From Tenodera sinensis (taxonomy: Eukaryota; Arthropoda; Insecta; Mantodea; Mantidae): a DNA stretch of 64,000 nt. Positions 35,002 through 45,975 of this stretch are shown piece after piece (position 1 is the stretch's first letter; each line of letters begins with the position of its first letter). The notes beneath the pieces were generated by a model that worked only from the letters and a program-made list of their open reading frames with translations, had not been told where the DNA came from and did not search any database. Location: the NCBI GenBank assembly GCA_030765045.1, contig CM060963.1, positions 117,538,735 through 117,602,734 of the forward strand. Reading direction: 5' to 3'. The position numbers and the translations under genes are program-made.

Positions 35002-35783
35002 GTCGTTTAACAAAATTTTCTTCGGTTGCTGTAAGTATTTCAAAACTTCCATCGTTTAACAAAATTTACTTCGGTTGCTTTAAGTATTTCAAAACTTCCA
35101 ACGTTTAACAAAATTTACTTTGGTTGCTTTAAGCATTTCAAAACTTCCATCGTTTAACAAAATTTACTTCGGTTGCTTTAAGTATTTCAAAACTTCCATC
35201 GTTTAACAAAATTTACTTCGGTTGCTTTAAGTATTTCAAAACTTCCATCGTTTAACAAAATTTACTTCGGTTGCTTTAAGTATTTCAAAACTTCCATCGT
35301 TTAACAAAATTTACTTCGGTTGCTTTAAGTATTTCAAAACTTCCATCGTTTAACAAAATTTACTTCGGTTGCTTTAAGTATTTCAAAACTTCCATCGTTT
35401 AACAAAATTTACTTCGGTTGCTTTCAGTATTTCAAAACTTCCATCGTTTAACAAAATTTACTTCGGTTGCTTTAAGTATTTCAAAACTTCCATCGTTTAA
35501 CAAAATTTACTTCGGTTGCTTTAAGTATTTCAAAACTTCCATCGTTTAACAAAATTTACTTCGGTTGCTTTAAGTATTTCAAAACTTCCATCGTTTAACA
35601 AAATTTACTTCGGTTGCTTTAAGTATTTCAAAACTTCCATCGTTTAACAAAATTTACTTCGGTTGCTTTAAGTATTTCAAAACTTCCATCGTTTAACAAA
35701 ATTTACTTCGGTTGCTTTAAGCATTTCAAAACTTCCATCGTTTAACAAAATTTACTTCGGTTGCTTTAAGCATTTCAAAACTT
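35002..35783 (+). repeat. 49-bp satellite array, about 16 units
   Basis: The unit reads CATCGTTTAACAAAATTTAC + TTCGGTTGCTTTAAG + TATTTCAAAACTTC (49 bp). Interior units are almost identical. The first unit differs at several bases, the third has AACG and TTTGG variants, one interior unit has TTTCAG, and the third and the last two share TAAGCATTTC. No frame is kept open and no CENP-B-like box was noticed. Confidence 0.97.
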
Positions 35784-37071
35784 TAGTTACATCCGTAATT
35801 TAGTATTTAAGATCATTTTCACATTTTCCAGTTTTCTAAAATAAATTTTATAATGTTCATAATTTATTAAAGCAATTTCGTATTTAACTGAAATATTCTT
35901 GATATTGTTCCACGCTCTACATCACAATTTAATACATTTATTCAATTGTCTTATGGTTGTGCGAAGCTCAGCCCAACTCAGAATCACAATAACCCTAAGC
36001 TGCGGAACCACAGATGGGTTGGACATGTTTTGGCCTTCACAAGTTTGTGCGATGTGCAGATGTCGTCGTGACACAACAGCTTTTGTCTTTCAGTAAAGGC
36101 ATAATTACTGGGAGAGCAGTGGTAATGTTGTGCAATGGCCGTAACTCAATTAAGTTACATTTTCGAGGGAACAGCAGTTCTGTAAGTAGGAAGTTTGGCA
36201 TGGTGGGAAAGGAAGGGTGGTTGCACGGCTGCTGCCACATTCTGATATTGGTTTTCGATTAGCAGTCACAGAAAATCTGAGAAACACTAAGTGTATCCTT
36301 CAACTAGCTTTCATGGAAAATGGACACCGGGTTCAAACTGCGTTTATTGCTAATAAATATCAAACATGATTCACTGTTGGGCATTACACAGACATCAACA
36401 ATTATTACAATTACTGTTAAGGTCATATTTGGTTTCAAAGTCGTTGAATTTGAAGCTCTGTGGAGTTTAAGCCTTGCTTTTCTTCAATCTGAAAATTGAA
36501 CTGAACTGAAAACACCATACCATTGAGTATAATAGCCGAAATTTGGTTGAGAAAGCTTCATGACAGCGAAGAAAGCGAGTTGGAGTTGGATACTTGATGT
36601 TTATTCTGGATGATGAACTAACTGATAATACTGATAATGAGCAAAGTTGTGAAAAACGCTCTGAGGTTCCTACATCCCATGTTTGCAAATCGTAGTTCAG
36701 AAGGTGCCTATGAGATTTAGGTTATGAGGCACCTGAAGGACAATGACAATACACACTTCTTATTAAATAGAGCTAGGATTTTTATGTAAATAAATAATTT
36801 TTCCCTTTGCTTATACACAACTAAAAAGGATAAATGAAATACCTTAAATAGTGACTATGAAAATAATACAATAGACAAATTTTACCTAATATTGTTACGT
36901 AAATATGTACTAGTGCATGTTCTTCATGTCGATATTGCATGATTCTGTGTCGATTCAGAATGTATTATTATATTACATGATTTGACAAAGCTGACATTTC
37001 TGCATTAAAAGCATATAGCGAATAAAATTAATTAATAAATAAAAATTTAAGTTCTAAAAATTCTATTTTTT
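35784..37071. other. AT-rich DNA, mostly unassigned
   Basis: At 36470-36512 a block containing 'agccttgcttttcttcaatc' and 'tgaaaattgaactgaactga' is the complement of 40314-40355. Nothing else is recognised; the frame 36014-36262 has no motif. Confidence 0.4.
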
Positions 37072-37215
37072 TCCCCCTAAATCTTCTGCCAGTTCCTTCC
37101 AGTCTCTGCTTTTTCTCACTATATCTATACTCTACATGCTGCAGATTATATAGAACTTCATCCTGGCGAACGAAATCAATAATTCTTTCCTCTTCCAGGT
37201 ATGAGAACTTACGTT
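37072..37215 (-). pseudogene. MADF-domain fragment
   Basis: On - the strand reads SYLEEERIIDFVRQDEVLYN, then LQHVEYRYSEK. After a shift it reads 'RDWKELAEDLGG'. This is the start of a MADF (Myb/SANT-like in Adf-1) domain: acidic lead, 'LI..V...P.LY....YK....R...W.EIA..LG'. Such domains occur in insect transcription factors and in the DNA-binding accessory protein of PIF/Harbinger transposons. About 48 codons with a frameshift; the second half is missing. Whether it was a host exon or a transposon gene cannot be decided. Confidence 0.55.
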
Positions 37216-38329
37216 TTACTCATTTTGTCCAAACTTGCAAGTAAACAAAACGATATCGCTATTATAACCTCACTTCTGATCACAGAACACCTATGAGTCA
37301 TTCCACGTCAAATCGCACAAAATATGGTAAAAATTGACCTTCATATCTCAGATTTTCTTAAAAATTCTTTTGGTGTTTCGGAACAAGATAAATTTGACTC
37401 GTGTTTCTTCGTTTTATAAAAAATAAATTATTTTGGCAGATATTAATTTTTGAAATGCCCCAAAAATCGCGCGCTCCTCACCCTTCGATCAATCATACCT
37501 CCGATTGTAATCAAGCAAATTAATTGATCTGTGGCTCAAATTAAAGGTAAATCGCAGTATTTTGTGAGGTATTTACTAAAAAGTTTATTAATTATTATTA
37601 ATATTATATTTTATACGATCAAATTTTTAAAGTTAGATAATAAAACAAACTCGACCATTTAAAAATCTGAAAAAAAACTAAAACTACACTGAAGTTTATT
37701 CAATATTCTCAGAAAAAGTCAGAATGGAGTCTCTAATACTCGTAGTTCACCTAGAAATCAATGCAGTGGAGTCGCGAGGCAAGATTGCCACCTTTTATTA
37801 CGGCAACTGTTCACTGCTTGAGGTTCCATGAACGTTACAACAGTACAGTAAGGAGAACATTGCTACCTGACACTATTGTATGTACACTATTAGCATCCTC
37901 AATTTTCTTTTTAAAAATATGCATTTTAAACTGTTTCCATACAACACAAAACTTTAAATTTCTACTCATCCACCTCGTTCTTCGAAAGAAAATTGTTTCA
38001 CTAAAGCTTCAGTTTTTGACAAAGGAATGAAGGAGTGTAGTTTTAAAGCACTGCTGGACCCATCGTTCTTGGCCCATGACCTTGACTGGAAGTCCTGTAG
38101 GCGAACCATAGCTTTTCTCTTTCATTAGCTCATATTGTATAATTCCACTAATGAAACCATGCACAACATGGGGAGGGAGGGAGAAGGTAGTGATATCTGC
38201 ACGATCTGAGACAGTCCTTGCTAATTCACAGGTGCTTTTTAGTGTAGTGTGCAGTTGAACATATAGATCTTTGCGATAAGGAATGAATAAAGTGCATTTG
38301 TGAGACGTTGATCATAGCGTAAATCAATT

Positions 38330-38524
38330 ATGCCACCTGTACATTCTAAATTAGGGACCAAAACATTGCACAGTCAGAGTAGAGAAATTGTTTTAAATGT
38401 ATGGGCGTACATGAAGAAAGAAACTAAACGCAAAGAACTGCTTACATCAGAAGACTTTTTTAAAAAAAAAAAATCAAAAAGTTCAAAAGCGCGTATCAGA
38501 TGTCATAGGAGTATCAGAAAGTAA
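38330..38524 (+). pseudogene. Family B ORF remnant with HTH-like N-terminus
   Basis: 'MPPVHSKLGTKTLHSQSREI' is followed by 'VLNVWAYMKKETKRKELLTS' and 'EDFFKKK'. The copy at 58590-58825 reads MPPVSSKLGTKTLHSQRRET, then KKRVSDATGLSERRYIVETL. The combined order (helix 'REIVxNVWxYMKxE', then 'RVSDATGLSERxxxxxL') resembles the N-terminal helix-turn-helix of transposases and transposon-derived proteins in insects. Here it is broken by an A-run shift and a stop, and no DDE core follows in either copy. Probably the DNA-binding start of a lost transposase. Confidence 0.5.
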
Positions 38525-38739
38525 GTACATTGTGGAGACATTTTCCTGAATGGACTGTACTGCCTTAGTAAGAAGAGCATTATTTGAGTAGTATATGAAG
38601 CTGACGCACCAATTCGCATGCTGTCTGCTATCACCTGGCTTTCAAGCTTTACATTTACTTCCTCCAGAGACCAAGAACGGCGAAACCAGCTGTACAAATG
38701 TATCTCTGCTTCATGTCGTCCATGAGCGCCTGCAGGCCT

Positions 38740-38740
<1 letters not shown>

Positions 38741-38794
<54 letters not shown>
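38741..38794 (+). repeat. Poly(A) tract inside family B
   Basis: 54 consecutive A. The other copy has only about 9 A at this site (58988-58997), so the run has expanded locally. Confidence 0.95.
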
Positions 38795-38797
<3 letters not shown>

Positions 38798-39265
38798 TAG
38801 CAAATGCACTTACGCTCACTGCATAGTTTTTAATGTCAGAGAATACGAGGTTTTTTTAGATGTTTAACACATCGATTTAAATTCTATTTTTGGTTTTACA
38901 AAATTTAGCATTAAAAGAACAGTCCAAAATTTGTGTGTAATAATGATTGGTCAAAAGTTGTTAAAAGTGTTGTATTTAACCGTTCCAGTGCGCCAAACCC
39001 AACTTTCAACTATATATGGCCTTAAAGTAATAAGTGATTTTATATCACGGTGCGTGCAGAAATTGCTTAACTTCTAATAGTCATAACTAAACAAGTAATT
39101 TAAAAATACGAAAATACAAAAATACGGGTCTCCTTATTTGATGCTTATTATTCATAAAAAAAATTTGAACCTCCTACAAAAAAGTCCTGTTTTACGGGTG
39201 TGCGATTTGACGTGGATTGACCCCTATTCAGATCGCTCAAGTTCAACTGAACTGAACTGAAAAAA

Positions 39266-40130
39266 ATCTGATGTGTTGCACTCACATGACTTTCCCTACT
39301 TTTGTACTAACCATTCTTACAAACTCTTATTCTTATATCTTCTTCGTGTTAGTTAAAATAAACATTTGTACAAATTATCTTATTGCTTATTTCCTTGTAG
39401 GTGCAAGGGGAATATTGGAATACAGTAGGCTTTGTGCGATAGTTAAATCTTTTAAAGCTTTGAGATTCCATTCTCTTTGCACACGTAACATATAAAAAAT
39501 TAATAAAGATGAGCCACTTCACGAAAGTTCTAAGTTTTCCGAAACTCACACACATAACAAGGAATATCTCCAAAATGGTTCACCCTACAAGACAATTTAT
39601 TCAGATATAAATTGTGTATTTTAGCAAGATCTACATTTTTTGTATATTATGTTTTGTTCTATTTCTAACGGTTTACCAGTTATGCAAAAGTCGTCCAGAG
39701 TAAATACGACTACATGGGCTATAGCCAGAAAATTCAAGATATACATTTCATTTGTCATAAAAATATCTCAAACATATGACATTTCAATCAAAATTGTTAG
39801 AGCCATTTTCAAGAAAATCAAAATTTTCGAAAAATTTTCCATGTAAAGGGTAGTTTAGGGTGGGGCTATTTTCTTCAAAATCTTCGTGTCACATCCCTGA
39901 AAGACATTAAACTTGAATGCCAACTTTGGTTTTTAACCGACTTTTCGTTTTTGAGTTATGCTGTCCACAGACTGACAGACTGACTGACACACAGACACAC
40001 ACGGACCTTTTTCTAAAAATGCTTTTTTTGGATTTAGGGGGTATCAAAACATGTATTTCCGGTGAAATATCAACATTGAATGTGTGGGTGGAATACAATA
40101 CTTACCCTACTTACTAGTAGAGAAAGTAAA
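39266..40130 (+). repeat. Repeat family A, full copy
   Basis: From 'tctgatgtgttgcactcaca' to 'ctagtagagaaag'. Contains the GACAGACTGACTGACACACA spacer in its short form and the 3' hairpin. Preceded by a 'ttcaactgaactgaactgaa' run. Non-coding; the frames 39271-39495 and 39917-40117 are repeats, not genes. Confidence 0.75.
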
Positions 40131-40136
40131 AACGAC

Positions 40137-41118
40137 TGCCACCGTAATTTTCGTCACCCAGATTTCTGGCGGAGAACTGAAAAAATCTAGTGTCAAGCGA
40201 ATTCAGTTCTCAGTTCAGCTCAGTTCAATTCTTGGCCGGAGGAAAGCATTTCCTTAATAAACAATGCACCCATTCATGATCTCGTGACCTTCAACTGAAA
40301 AATCTTTAAGTTCTAGTTCAGTTCAGTTTTCAGATTGGAGGAAAGCAAGGCTTACATTGTACTGGGTCTGCATTGAAATTTTACAGTTCGCGCATCTAGT
40401 GGGGTAATAATGTGTGTCTACTTGATGAAGAGGTTGAATATTGTGAGGCACCAGCTTTTACCCTTGGATAAAATAAATGGTGGTGAATATAATATCAAAA
40501 ATATATCGTAGATAATATATTATAAACAACAGTATGATAACATATCTTATTATAAACAGTTTGCAAATATTGCATACATTTTGCTGCACTTTTTTTTTTA
40601 GATTTAAGGTCCTTTAACTGGTGAGGTCATATCGGAGGATGAATGAAATGGGTGAAATGATACTCAAATTAGCCCTGAGACAATAGAGCTAAGCTAAGAG
40701 TTACTTGGCATTCATCTTTCAGACAAGGAAAAATCCTTATCCAGGTAACTCATTCTAAAATAGATTTGAATAATCTTGAATGTGAAGTGGACACGCTCTC
40801 TCCACACCACAGAGTTGGGCTAAAACGAATAGCTATACTTAAAAAGCAACAGTAATCAAAAGAGTAGTCTAAATTTCGTACAAAAGCCTCTTCGCTTTCA
40901 ACGTATATCACTCGCATGCATGGCTAAATCCCTGTAGTTCATATCAAGTTACGCCGCAGTTTCATTGTTTCTTATATAAGGCTGCAGTGGGTTATGAGGA
41001 AATGCTATCAGTGTTACCAATATACAGCTCACTTAGAAAAATATAGCCATTATGATAGGAACACGTTGACATTTCTAAAATATTTGTAATATACTGAGTG
41101 TACTTACCAGCTGTAAAA
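40137..41118. other. Unassigned DNA with CAGTTCAG-rich scraps
   Basis: 40195-40360 contains two runs of 'cagttcag' and the inverted partner of 36470-36512. Nothing else is recognised. Confidence 0.4.
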
Positions 41119-42605
41119 AATCTCTAATGCATGTAATACACTCACATGATTTTCTGTACTCTTGTATTAACCATTCTTACAAACTCTTATTCGTATATAT
41201 TCTTCGTGTTAGTTGAGGTAAACAATTGTTCAAATTATCTTATCCCTTATTTCCTTGTAGTTGCAAAGGGAATATTAGAATACAGTAGACTTTGAGCGAT
41301 AATCAACTCTTTCAAAGCTTTGAGATCCCATTCTCTTTGCACATTTAACATAAAAATATCTGATGTGTTGCACTCACATGACTTTCTCTACTCTTGCACT
41401 AACCATTCTTACAAACTCTTATTCCTATATTTCCCTCGTGTTAGTTGAGATAAACATTTGTACAAATTATCTTACTGCTTATTTCCTTGTACGTGCAAGG
41501 GGAATATTAGAATACAGCAAGGTTTGAGCAATAGTCAAATCTTTTAAAGCTTTGAGATCCCATTCCTTTGCACGCTTAACCTATAAAAATGAACAACGAT
41601 GTTCCATTTCACGAAAGTTAAGGTTTCCCGAAACTGACACAAATAACAAGAAATATCTCCGCAATGGTTCACTCTACAAAAAAAAATATTATTTGGACAC
41701 TAATTGCGTATTTTAGCGAGATCTACATTTTTGTATAGTAAGATTTTGTCTCTCCTACGGTTTACGAGTTATTCAAAATGCATCCAGACTGAACAGGTCT
41801 ACATAGGCTATAACCAGAAAATTCAAGATATACATTTCATTTGTAATAAAAATATCTGAAACGTATGACATTTTAATCAAAATTGTTAGAGCCATTTTCA
41901 AGAAAATCAAATTTTCCGTGTAAAGGATAGTTTAGATAGGGGCTATTTTCTTCAAAATCTTCATGTTGCATCCTTGAAAGACATTAACCTTAATTACGAA
42001 CTTTGGTTTTTAACCGACTTTTCGTTTTTGAGTTATGCTATCCACATACTGACAGACTTACAGACTGACAAACACAGACCTTTTTCTAAAAATGATTTTT
42101 TTTTTTTTTGGATTCAGGGGTTTCAAAACATATATTTCCGGTGAAATCTCGACATCGAATTTTTGGGTGGAACACAACACTTCCTCTACTTACCAGTAGA
42201 GAAAGTAAAAATGAACAACGATGTTCCATTTCACGAAAGTTTTTTTCCCGAAACTGACACAAATAACAAGGAATATCTCCGAAATGGTTCACTCTAAAAA
42301 AATGTATTCATACATAAATTGTGTGTTTTAGCGAGATGTACATTTTTTGTACAGTAAGATTTTGTCTATCCCTTACGGTTTACGAGTTATTCAAAAGTCA
42401 TCCAGAGTATGGACTACATGAGCTATAGCTAGAAAATTCAAAATATACATTTCATTTGTCATACAAACATCTTAAACATATGACATTTTAAACAAAATTG
42501 TTAGAGCCAATTTAAGGAAAATCAAAATTTTTGAAAAATATTCCATGTAAAGTATAGTTTAGAGTGAGGCTATTTTCTTCAAAATCTTCATGTTGCATCC
42601 TTGGA
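41119..42605 (+). repeat. Older family A copy split by the insertion at 41358-42205
   Basis: The 5' part (41119-41357, ending 'aacataaaaat') and the 3' part (from 42206, 'taaaaatgaacaacgatgtt') join seamlessly when the intervening copy is removed. The element lacks its last ~150 bp and ends at about 42605, where an LTR fragment follows. Confidence 0.75.
41358..42205 (+). repeat. Repeat family A, full copy nested in an older copy
   Basis: 848 bp from 'atctgatgtgttgcactcac' to 'ccagtagagaaag', flanked by TAAAAAT (41351-41357 and 42206-42212), a 7-bp duplication. The nesting defines both ends exactly. The 3' end carries a hairpin, CTCTACT-tacc-AGTAGAG (42184-42201). A subterminal 'ACTTTCTCTACT' near the start is inverted in the end. 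No ORF, no poly(A), no tRNA-like boxes were seen. Confidence 0.85.
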
Positions 42606-42606
42606 T

Positions 42607-42783
42607 ACCACTAGAGTAAGTATTAGTGAAATAAGTGATTCAAGGCTACGAAAAGAAAACATTTGGGAGTTGTAACATCACAAAAAGCTGTAAACTGTGT
42701 TCTCAGTAGAAGAGAACTATGCTTCTGTGCAAAAGTTAAGAAAAATAAAGTGTTAGAAGAGTGATTTGTCATTTTGTCGAAGT
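42607..42783 (+). mobile_element. Fragment of a family L LTR (3' part)
   Basis: 'gctgtaaactgtgttctcag', 'tagaagagaactatg', 'caaaagttaagaaaaataaa' and 'tttgtcattttgtc' follow the same order as the 3' part of the LTR at 19471-20063 read on -. No duplication and no 5' part. Confidence 0.55.
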
Positions 42784-43109
42784 ATTCTCAACTTCTTCAA
42801 CTTTCTCTAACCTCCCATAGATTCTTATGGGTTCTCAGTTTTTCTTCTTCGTATCTTCTTGCACCCCATTAGACAACGCTTTCTTGGGCGTACTTCTCTT
42901 CTTTCTGCCCGGAGAATTCCATCTCAAGTTCTATTTTGATAGTCTGTCCTGCCCCATTTTTCTCACATGACCATACAAATTATTTTTCTTTAATTTTGTC
43001 TGTTACAGAGTGCTGAATTTCCGTGTAGGTATGCACTAAATTATAATTACAAACTCAAATACTAAAGAGTCGGTGCTAAAATGTGAGTCAAGTTACAACT
43101 AGTGTTCTT

Positions 43110-43165
<56 letters not shown>

Positions 43166-43969
43166 CTCTCTATCTCAAGAATGCTAATATCGTGAGGCAC
43201 CTGAAGTCTGTATAAACGGAATTGGTAAAGCTTCTGACTCCTTGGGCAGCCCTTCGTACCAAAGAAATAATGCCAGTTAAAATATAATGAAAGAAGGAAC
43301 CATAAGAAGAATTCCTGATAATCTAAATGTACCCTCATTTTGAACACTCTAGAGTGCTGAAAACAATATACAACTACAGAGAAGTAAGTCATTTAGAGCT
43401 ACCTTGTGATGCAAGGCAAATTCAGCCAACTCTGCGCATGATGGGTGTTGTCGTGCGTGACACCGTTTCAGCGATTACAGTAATAGGAAAGGATACGAAA
43501 TAAGGAAAAGCTTTCTTTTTCTTGCTACCCTAAAGCATAAAATGCAGCTCAGGTTCCCCTTACGCCATTACTCCCGCTTTAACAGTAACTTTGCCCTTCA
43601 CCCTAACCTCACTTCTTACTGAATACCAAGCTCAGAACCTGGAGGAGGCTCGTTGACATCACAGAGCATTCAATTTGTTACATCTTGCCATAGAAGTCCA
43701 CACTGTGTTCCTTCATTGCTGGATTTCATATTCAAACTTGAGTTTTCAAGACAAAAACCACCTTAGCCAACAATGGAAACATGAACGACGACTTTGGCTG
43801 TGTAAAACGCAATGGCTTAATGCGACATGTGAAAACTGAACTTGTAGGAATCGTCTTCACAAGTTGGTGACTGTTTATTGGAGTGATCACAACTTATAGA
43901 GAAGTTCTTCTACAACCCAAAGTCATTACAGCCCTACTTATGTATATGTCTTATAGCAGGTGAATTTTT
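42784..43969. other. AT-rich DNA with one microsatellite
   Basis: Nothing apart from the CT tract at 43114-43174. Confidence 0.45.
43114..43174. repeat. (CT)n microsatellite
   Basis: Near-perfect CT repeat of about 30 units. On - it appears as Arg-Glu repeats in a chance frame (43392-43099). Confidence 0.95.
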
Positions 43970-45170
43970 CTTCGACTTCCTTTCACGGTATATGCCAAGT
44001 GGCCTGTTATGACGTCGTAGCATTTCTGCCTTGCTCGTCCATAATTACGTTGTTCTCTAGGTTTTAGATAGATGTTGTTCTCTAGGTTTTAGATAGGACT
44101 ATTTTTGGCATTCTCCTATCGTCCATTTAATTCGGGTCTTCCATTTATACCTGTATTTGTCGATATTTTTCATCTATTGCCTATATATTTCATCTACTTC
44201 TAATTTCCTGATTTTGTTATTTTATCCACTTTTGTACATCCTGTCAGTAATAATTTAGGTAATCTCATTTCTGACGTCTGAATACGACCATAATGTCCAG
44301 GACTCGCAGCCACAAATCAAGGCTGGTACTGCCATTACTTTATAAGAACTACCTCTTTGTGTCTATTCGAGTTGTTCTTAATGTCATTTTTAATTGTTCT
44401 ACGCGTCATTTGATATCTGTCTAATCTATTTTAAATATTTTGATCAAAATTATTAGTTATACCGCAGCGTAAATATAATTAAAAGTTTGTACTTGTTCCA
44501 GGTATTTATCTTCTAATATAATTTTTACTCTTAGAGGATATTTACCCTGGAATACCATGATTTTAGTTTTAGAAATAGGCATTTTAAAATTGTATTCCTT
44601 TGCAATTTATTATAAGTAAACTCACTTTTGAAGCGTTTCCTCCGAATCTTGTATAATTATGAGGTTGTCTGCATATGCTAAAATTTTAATTATAGTTATT
44701 TAAACACCTGATGGTGCGTCCGCTTTCTATCTATTTAAGATATCGCCCAAATAAATTTTAAAAAGAGTGGATGATAATATGCACCCTTGTCTTCCACCTT
44801 GATTTATTAGTATATTTCCACCCGAATAATTAAGGAGTTGAGTTTAAAACAAGTGCCATTATACACTTTTTATACATTTTAGTGAGTGGAAAGAGTATAA
44901 ATACCGTTCTATTATTTCCCATAATGTTTCTCTGTCAATTTTATCAAAAGCTTTCTCCAAATCGATAAATGCCGTATATGTCCGTAAGTTATATTCTCTT
45001 CTTTTCTGTCAAAAGCCTGATGGTAAATATGTTATCAGCACATGATCTACTAATCCTGAATACGCTCTGCTGTTCCTGCAATAAAGGTTCTGCTATCGGC
45101 TTTAATCTATTGTCCAGTATTCCTGCATATAACTTACATATATGCTAAGATGTTTGCAAGTACCTGATAT
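43970..45170 (-). pseudogene. RTE-like LINE reverse transcriptase remnant
   Basis: On -, from about 45160 down: CKLYAGILDNRLKPIAEPLL, 'EQQSVFRISRSCADNIFTI', then 'AFIDLEKAFDKIDRETLW' (44974-44920; RT block A with its Asp), 'GGRQGCILSSTLFKIYLGDI' (about 44800-44742; block B), and 'AYADNLIIIQDSEETL' (about 44680; block C with the second Asp changed to Asn). Next are KTKIMVFQGKYPL, 'VPALICGCESWTLWS' and a GRARQK end. This is the common insect RTE-type layout ('NGFR.GRSC.DNIFTL', 'AFID.EKAFD'). Internal stops and frameshifts are frequent and the endonuclease is missing. Confidence 0.8.
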
Positions 45171-45174
45171 CATG

Positions 45175-45394
45175 TATTAGCATCTCGGTTTTAACATATG
45201 TACTCACTTGAACCTATATGTTGGTGTTGACGTGGAAAATTAATGTTCTATTCCTTTATACACCAAGGAACTGTTCCGCTGACATAAATACCGCCTACTA
45301 GCCCAGGTGAAGTACCGTATGTGATACAATGTCTCTCTAACAGGAATCTCCTGAACATGATCTGATAGCAAACATTGTATTGAAGAGCTTTAGC
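45175..45394. other. Flank of the 6-kb LINE
   Basis: Nothing recognised. Ends with the left target duplication of the LINE at 45395-45405. Confidence 0.4.
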
Positions 45395-45405
45395 AAAGAG
45401 GCGCA

Positions 45406-45975
45406 CTGAACCAGACGGCCTACTAAGTGCTCTGTCGACTACTGGTAGGCAAGAGGTGAGGGGAAGCAAAGAACATTCCAAACGGGTAGATGAGGCTCGT
45501 TAGTCTTGATCGACGACTCATCTAGGAGAAGAGGACTCCGAAATCAAACTCCCCCAGGGGCTCCTACTACGGTAGGTACGGGTTTGGCGTACCCGGGGCC
45601 CCGAGTCATACTCTCGATTGGGTTCCTCCAAGAGGTGAGAGGGCATATGCCAAACGCCCAATCAACTTTGGTCCACTTTTGTGTTTGACCTCCCACCTGT
45701 TACCTCCCTGTACACAGTCTGATGGATAACCTACGCGCGGGTGACGCAAGGGGTGACTGGGTAATAGCGTAAGTCCCAGCCCCTGGTTATCATGTAGGAT
45801 CTGTGTGCGTATCCGCTGATAAAGGTCAGTCCCGGGGAGGGGCCATTGCATGAGCTGATGCACTCCTGAAGGCGATTGGGTCCCTCTGTCTATGCATTGG
45901 GAGGTGAGACCCTAGGGTGAGCAAGGTCCAGGCCAGGACTCTCACCTAAGCCGGGGTGGCGCCCAGGATGTGAGC
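45406..45975 (+). promoter_or_regulatory. 5' UTR of the 6-kb LINE (internal promoter expected)
   Basis: GC-rich, non-coding, between the target duplication and ORF1. Short chance frames only. LINEs of this kind carry their promoter here; I see no TATA box and cannot point to defined elements. Confidence 0.6.

Larger units (their letters stand above)
37292..39226 (+). mobile_element. Family B terminal-inverted-repeat element, copy 1
   Basis: About 1.93 kb. The left end GAGTCATTCCACGTCAAATC and the right end, on the complement GGGTCAATCCACGTCAAATC, are inverted repeats that extend to 'GCACA'. Flanks read 'cctat' and 'ctatt', so CTAT or TAT may be the target duplication. A related copy lies at 57559-59461. 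Inside are a long poly(A) tract (38741-38794) and a short ORF with a helix-turn-helix-like start. No full transposase is present. Confidence 0.8.

Noticed and set aside
35002..35783. CRISPR-like regular repeat
   Set aside because: The 49-bp units are contiguous, with no unique spacers, and the context is eukaryotic; it is a tandem satellite.
41358..42205. Family A as a canonical Helitron (TC start, 3' hairpin)
   Set aside because: It has 7-8-bp target duplications and no CTRR end after the hairpin, both against a canonical Helitron.
43099..43392. 97-codon ORF ending in Arg-Glu repeats
   Set aside because: The repeats are the antisense of the (CT)n tract and the rest has no motif.
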